Assembly: GCA_947498065.1 (NCBI GenBank)
Contig: CANMIS010000001.1
Span: 124,001 to 188,000 of the forward strand
DNA: 64,000 bases
Reading direction: 5' to 3'
Source: an uncultured Erythrobacter sp.
GTDB taxonomy: Bacteria; Pseudomonadota; Alphaproteobacteria; Sphingomonadales; Sphingomonadaceae
Made by a program: the position numbers and the translations under genes. The notes under the pieces were generated by a model. The model saw nothing but the letters and a program-made list of their open reading frames with translations, did not search any database and had not been told where the DNA came from. Below, in pieces: positions 60,088 through 64,000 of the stretch. How positions within the stretch are numbered: position 1 is the first letter of the stretch; each line of letters begins with the position of its first letter.

Positions 60088-61668
60088 CTACCCAATGAGC
60101 AACTTCGTTCGGACTGCCAACCCTGTCAGAAAAATCATAATACCCGACAGGACTGTTTGGACTGCGCCTAAGAGCCCAACAAAAATTGCCGATACTCCCC
60201 CATCGGCTCCCAATAGTTTTCCGCCGAAAAGTTCTGATTCGTTTACTGAAACCCCGAAAGGAAATGCTTTGTCTAACCCAAGAAGGCCAGCGTCGACCAA
60301 TGCCGTCTTGTCTAGTTGACCAAAGCCAATAACAGGCAATCCGAGCGCAAAAGCCCCCATGACCCAATATACGATAAAAAACGCGAAAGTGATCAAACAA
60401 AAACCACGGATCGGTCGCCAGAAGCTTCGCCCAAAGTCCGAAAAAAAATCATATGAACGTGACAATACTCTGGTGCCGCGATCTGCACCAAGCCGGTAGG
60501 CGCGTGCCTTCAGTTCCATCCTTCGGAACCGATGCTCCATGTCTTTTCTTCCATCTTGCCTGTGACGATCACAGATTAACTGGCAAGCTCGTTCTAGGTC
60601 GCGGCGCCAAGACTCTGCAAAAATTGGGTCAGACTTCTTGCAAGTTAGAACTTCACTTAATTCTGCCTCGAACACATCTTCAGCAGTTTTGCCGCGAAAC
60701 TCGATGTCCACTGGTGCTTCAAACTGAGCGTCCGCCATTATTGAGAGCGGGAGATCTGCATCAATCAGACGGATTTTCTCTAAGAATTTCGCATGCCTAA
60801 AACTTCGTTCATCTCCTTCAAAAACACTCTCAAATTCAACGTTCTTAGCAATGAACCGATCTTGGAATGTGGAGTCTAGAAAGTGGAGGGCGACTTTTTT
60901 TTCGCCGTCGCCTTCAATTAGAAATTTTCCGAACCTAGTTCCGACTAGGATGCCATTCAAAATTGAAGATCGCCGAAATTCAACGTTTTCGATTAACCCC
61001 GACGTTTGAAGCGTACCGACCTCGGAGTCGACTACAATCAATTCATCTTGCGAATTGTCCCTGCCATTGAAAACAATTTCACCGACGGTCGATCGAAACA
61101 ACCTCAATTGCCGACCCGTGCCCCTTAATGAACCTGTGACTGTTGCGTCATGGAATTCTGGACCTTGAACTGACGCATCTCCATCAATCAAATTCGACGA
61201 GAGCACCGTCGCATTAAACGGGCCGCCACTAATGGTACCTACGATATGTGAATCCCGAATGCCGGATTTCATAAATTCGGGGGCCGATCTTCCACTTAAC
61301 GTTAGCCCCGCCCAATCCATGTGCCTTATGTGGTTACCATTCCTTTTCACGACCTCGGCGACGTAAACATCGAACTCGTTCCATTGGTCGTCTGTCCAGT
61401 TTGATTTTGCCAATTTGTCATCATGAAAAACCCAAGGAATAAAAGCTTTATGAAAAAGAGTCCCGGCGCTGTCAGTCACCAAAATGCCGTGGTCAATCAA
61501 GTTTTCGTCAGTCAATTTATACCGTGGGTTTGCTGACTTGAGCCAGAAGTCTTGTAGGCTCATGCCTTGATTATTCTTACTTCTTGCCAAATCCTCCCAT
61601 GTTTGGACCTTGCGTTCAGACCTCTCATACCAAGCCGAGATGACGTTGCTTTTGGTAAACCCTTTCAT
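60088..61668 (-). CDS. Beta-helix/pentapeptide-like membrane protein
   Basis: A 526-residue protein. Residues about 130-330 form a series of short, repeating hydrophobic-polar strands (e.g. FRRSSILNGILVGTRFGKFL, FLDSTFQDRFIAKNVEFESV), as in pentapeptide-repeat or other beta-helix proteins. A helical linker with RRDLERACQLICDRHRQDGR follows, then two or three C-terminal membrane helices, the last ending GIMIFLTGLAVRTKLLIG, an ending common in pentapeptide proteins with a channel-like C-terminus. ATG 61668 follows AGGA; the 16-residue longer frame is rejected. The DNA is AT-richer than the ribosomal cluster, suggesting acquisition. Function unknown. Confidence 0.65.
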   Translation of the reverse strand: MKGFTKSNVISAWYERSERKVQTWEDLARSKNNQGMSLQDFWLKSANPRYKLTDENLIDHGILVTDSAGTLFHKAFIPWVFHDDKLAKSNWTDDQWNEFDVYVAEVVKRNGNHIRHMDWAGLTLSGRSAPEFMKSGIRDSHIVGTISGGPFNATVLSSNLIDGDASVQGPEFHDATVTGSLRGTGRQLRLFRSTVGEIVFNGRDNSQDELIVVDSEVGTLQTSGLIENVEFRRSSILNGILVGTRFGKFLIEGDGEKKVALHFLDSTFQDRFIAKNVEFESVFEGDERSFRHAKFLEKIRLIDADLPLSIMADAQFEAPVDIEFRGKTAEDVFEAELSEVLTCKKSDPIFAESWRRDLERACQLICDRHRQDGRKDMEHRFRRMELKARAYRLGADRGTRVLSRSYDFFSDFGRSFWRPIRGFCLITFAFFIVYWVMGAFALGLPVIGFGQLDKTALVDAGLLGLDKAFPFGVSVNESELFGGKLLGADGGVSAIFVGLLGAVQTVLSGIMIFLTGLAVRTKLLIG

Positions 61669-61830
61669 TGTATCATCCTGACCAATTTTCGCTGTAAAAT
61701 GAATGGTGACAGGCACGTTTTCCCGACTTTTGATTATTCAGCTTTGTTGTTTGTGCAAATTAACGGCAACGAATATTAAGGCAGAAGACCTAAACCCCAT
61801 TTTCCTACTTGGCTGTTTTTCCGTTTTGGT

Positions 61831-62870
61831 CCCTCAAGCGCCGGGCGGCGGACATCCGTCCGCCTTGGCTCTCCTCGCATAAGCTCGGGCGGCCGGTCGG
61901 CCTTGCAGTCCGCTGGTCGCGGACCGGGCCATTCCCGGCCAACGGCCTAGCTCTATGACGCTTGGTGCTTTGTCACGGGCTTGGTGGCGGAGCACGGCGC
62001 ACAGCGCCGCAAGGCCCTTGTGGCCGCCCGCAGCGATGCGCCTGAAAGGCGCGTGAGCGAGGATATCGCAGCACGGTTGTGCTGCGGAACACAAAAACTC
62101 CGCCCCTCTTGGATCACCCCATCGAGATTGCGCCCAGCCTCTTGGTGCTACCCACCAATCTCGCGCCTCGACGCCTGAGTTATTTGTTTGGTCCCTCAAA
62201 CGCCGGGCGCGACGCATCCGCGTCGCTTGGCTTTCCTCGCATAAGCTCGGGCGGCCGGTCGGCCTTGCGGTCCGCTGGTCGCGGACCGGACCATTCCCGG
62301 CCAGCGGCCTGGTGCTATGACGCTTGGTGCTTTGTCACTAGCTTGGTCGCGGAGCACGGCGCGCAGCGCCGCAAGGCCCTTGTGGCCGCCCGCAGCAACG
62401 CGGCCTTTAGGCCGTGTGAGCGAGGATATCGCGAGCGCGGATGCGCTTGCGGAACACAAAAAATCATCCCCTCTTGGCTCACCCCATCGAGATTGCGCCC
62501 AGCCTCTTGGTGCCACCCACCAATCTCGCGCCTCGACGCCTGAGTTATTTGTTTACGCGCTGGCGCTGCGCGCCGTCTACGCCTGCGGCTCCGACTCCAA
62601 ACGCCGGGCGCGACGCATCCGCGTCGCTTGGCTTTCCTCGCATAAGCTCGGGCGGGCGTGCGCCCTTGCGGTCCGCTGGTCGCGGACCGAGCCATTCCTG
62701 GCCAGCGGCCTGGAGCTCTAACGCTTGGTGCTTTGTCGCTGGCTTGGTCGCGGAGCACGGCGCGCAGCGCCGCAAGGCCATTGTGGCCGCCCGCAGCGAT
62801 GCGATCTTTGATCGCGTGAGCAAGGATATCGCAGCACGGATGTGCTGCGGAACACAAAAATTCCATTTTC
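61831..62870. repeat. Composite palindromic repeat array, about three 362-bp units (right array)
   Basis: Unit starts near 61831, 62193 and 62595 give periods of 362 and about 401, the last with about 39 extra bases. Each unit has, in order, an ATCC-loop hairpin (61847, 62209, 62610), a GGTCCGC...GCGGACC stem, a variable stem (62038, 62401, 62801), and a GGAT-loop hairpin before GGAACACAAAA (62068, 62431, 62831). Only palindromic filler is encoded; the frames across it are spurious. It shares modules with 203-294 and 732-1610. Confidence 0.9.
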
Positions 62871-62875
62871 CTACT

Positions 62876-62955
62876 CGTCATTGCGAGCGTAGCGAAGCAA
62901 TCCATACCCGAAGCTATCTGGATTGCCGCGGAGCCTGCGGCTCCTCGCAATGACG
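62876..62955. repeat. Palindromic element carrying a start codon
   Basis: The terminal inverted repeats CGTCATTGCGAG (62876-62887) and CTCGCAATGACG (62944-62955) enclose inner arms GCAATCC (62897) and GGATTGC (62920). The ATG in the right end at 62950 is the best start of the following gene. Confidence 0.85.
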
Positions 62956-63591
62956 AAAAAAACAGAACTCACCAACAAACGCGCCATCCCCCGCCAGGGT
63001 ACTTCTGCCGTTGCCTTCGAAGCCGCTCCGCCTGCGCCGGACGACCCTCTGCTTGGCTTCACCCCGGTCCCGCACAAGCAGCTGCGCCGCAATTCCATCA
63101 CCCCTGATCTCCAGCGCGAATTCATCGCTCATCTTGCGGCGACCGGCATCGTGTCTTCCGCTGCGCGGCACATCGGCAAATCACTGGAGGCACTCTACAA
63201 ATTGCGCGCGCGGCCCGACGCGGAAAGTTTCCGTGCGGCGTGGGATGCGGCGATTGACCGCGGGGTTTCCCGGCTGGAGGCGACCGCCCTCACCCGCGCT
63301 ATCACCGGCGAGGAGCGGATGGTCGTCTCTTCCGGCAGGGTGCTGGGCACCGAGACACGCCATAACGAGGCGCTGGTGATGTTCTTCCTGCGGGGCCGCT
63401 TACCGCAACGCTATGGATCGGGGGGACTGCGCCCCGGCCATCCGGCCTACGAGGCGCTCAAGGCCGAACTGCGCGCCGAATGGGAGCAGGAACAATACGA
63501 AGAGCGCCACAGCGAGGAAAACCGCGCGGCGAACCTGCAATTCTTCACCGACCTGCGCGAGCGGTGGAGGAAGGAATGGGAATTGGATTGA
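62950..63591 (+). CDS. Terminase-small-subunit-like HTH protein
   Basis: A 213-residue protein. The helix-turn-helix region VSSAARHIGKSLEALYKLRA with FRAAWDAAI and a later ETRHNEALVMFFLRGRLPQR matches the layout of the partial gene at 1-731 (GNVRLACRAASL, DEWDAAL, TRTRYDSRLLLAHLARL), so the two are likely paralogues. Homology to terminase small subunits or related DNA-binding proteins is suggested. The ATG at 62950 is in a repeat element; a TTG at 62923 would also lie inside the repeat. Confidence 0.75.
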   Translation: MTKKTELTNKRAIPRQGTSAVAFEAAPPAPDDPLLGFTPVPHKQLRRNSITPDLQREFIAHLAATGIVSSAARHIGKSLEALYKLRARPDAESFRAAWDAAIDRGVSRLEATALTRAITGEERMVVSSGRVLGTETRHNEALVMFFLRGRLPQRYGSGGLRPGHPAYEALKAELRAEWEQEQYEERHSEENRAANLQFFTDLRERWRKEWELD

Positions 63592-63599
63592 AAGAAGTT

Positions 63600-63735
63600 G
63601 GGCGAGCAAACCTGACTGGCTGTCGCTGGATCGAGACCGCAGGTCTCGCAAGGGGCTTGCCCCCGCCCGCAGCGACGCGATCTTTGATCGCATGAGCGAG
63701 GCTATCGCAGCACGGATGTGCTGCGGAACACAAAA
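63600..63735. repeat. Isolated palindromic module between HTH gene and tRNA
   Basis: The hairpins GCGATC-TTT-GATCGC (63677-63691) and GCAGCAC-GGAT-GTGCTGC (63707-63724) are followed by GGAACACAAAAAA, exactly as in the last unit of the array at 62801-62848. Confidence 0.85.
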
Positions 63736-63753
63736 AACCAAAATCAAAGATTT

Positions 63754-63838
63754 TGGTGCCCCTGGCCCGACTCGAACGGGCACTCCGTTAGGAACTCGAT
63801 TTTGAGTCGAGCGCGTCTACCAATTCCACCACAGGGGC
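63754..63838 (-). tRNA. tRNA-Leu (anticodon CAA)
   Basis: An 85-nt tRNA with the CCA end encoded. Acceptor stem GCCCCTG/CAGGGGC, anticodon loop CTCAAAA with anticodon CAA (reads UUG), a long variable arm as expected for leucine, and T arm GTTCGAGTC. A TTGTTT/TTAAAG promoter lies upstream. Confidence 0.95.
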
Positions 63839-63859
63839 ACGCCTATCGTGAGGGCCGCA

Positions 63860-63888
63860 CTTTAAACCGGGTTGCGCTGAAAAAACAA
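63860..63888 (-). promoter_or_regulatory. Candidate promoter of tRNA-Leu
   Basis: On the minus strand TTGTTT (63883-63888), a 17-base spacer and TTAAAG (63860-63865), 22 bases before the tRNA 5' end. The remaining bases to 64000 show no gene. Confidence 0.45.
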
Positions 63889-64000
63889 CTCACAATTGCA
63901 CCGCGCGCGCACAAATTTGCCAATTTGCGCTTCGCGGCGTAGCTTTCGGCAAAACATAACAGGTCGCTTGTGCTCCGAATTATCGGAAATGGAGGGAACC

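Noticed and set aside
62315..62950. 211-residue minus-strand frame across the right array
   Set aside because: It runs through two and a half repeat units and changes composition with each module; no family is recognised.

Overview
The window looks like chromosomal DNA of an alphaproteobacterium, most likely Sphingomonadales and probably Erythrobacteraceae. This is inferred from the gene order (mdh ... sucD-sucA-sucB-lpd; rpsL-rpsG-fusA-tuf-S10-spc-alpha), the GC-rich coding sequence, a GTTC-N7-GTTC SOS box at uvrA, and dispersed CGTCAT-type palindromes. No rRNA and no CRISPR array were seen; there is one tRNA, tRNA-Leu(CAA).

Layout. 1-1876: a partial gene (minus) with a repeat element inside its reading frame, then a mosaic of palindromic modules and a 33-bp tandem repeat. 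1877-3647: an AT-richer two-gene island with a HipA-like kinase and a HipS-like/HIRAN protein, read here as a split-HipA toxin-antitoxin-like pair. 3.8-22.9 kb: a mixed core-gene region with a small lipoprotein, an SPW-type membrane protein, uvrA with its SOS box, a soluble chemoreceptor, an M3 peptidase, a GNAT protein, a bestrophin-like protein, a MerR regulator, a substrate-binding/permease/ATPase importer operon, a SleB-type hydrolase and a GGDEF-EAL protein. 23.3-32.6 kb: a TCA-cycle cluster, mdh, two uncharacterised envelope genes, sucD, sucA, sucB, a small lipoprotein and lpd. sucC is not in the window. 32.7-38.5 kb: amidase, PepSY protein, UPF0126/TRIC-like channel, two tandem Arg/Asp-rich secreted paralogues and a serine hydrolase.

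38.75-59.6 kb, all minus strand: the ribosomal super-cluster, read as rpsL, rpsG, fusA, tuf, then rpsJ to rplO, secY, adk, a secreted SRPBCC protein, rpsM, rpsK, rpoA, rplQ. Strong terminators and a good promoter separate tuf from rpsJ. A promoter-like site and a perfect palindrome lie between the SRPBCC gene and rpsM. A 32-bp perfect inverted repeat follows rplQ.

60.1-64 kb: an AT-richer gene for a beta-helix-like membrane protein, about three copies of a roughly 362-bp composite repeat, a palindrome that supplies the start codon of a gene related to the partial gene at the left end, another repeat module, and tRNA-Leu.

The most unusual things are (i) the kinase/HipS-HIRAN pair, and (ii) the mosaic repeat family at both ends, whose hairpins keep constant loops while the two stem arms change together, and which is carried in frame inside a protein-coding gene.
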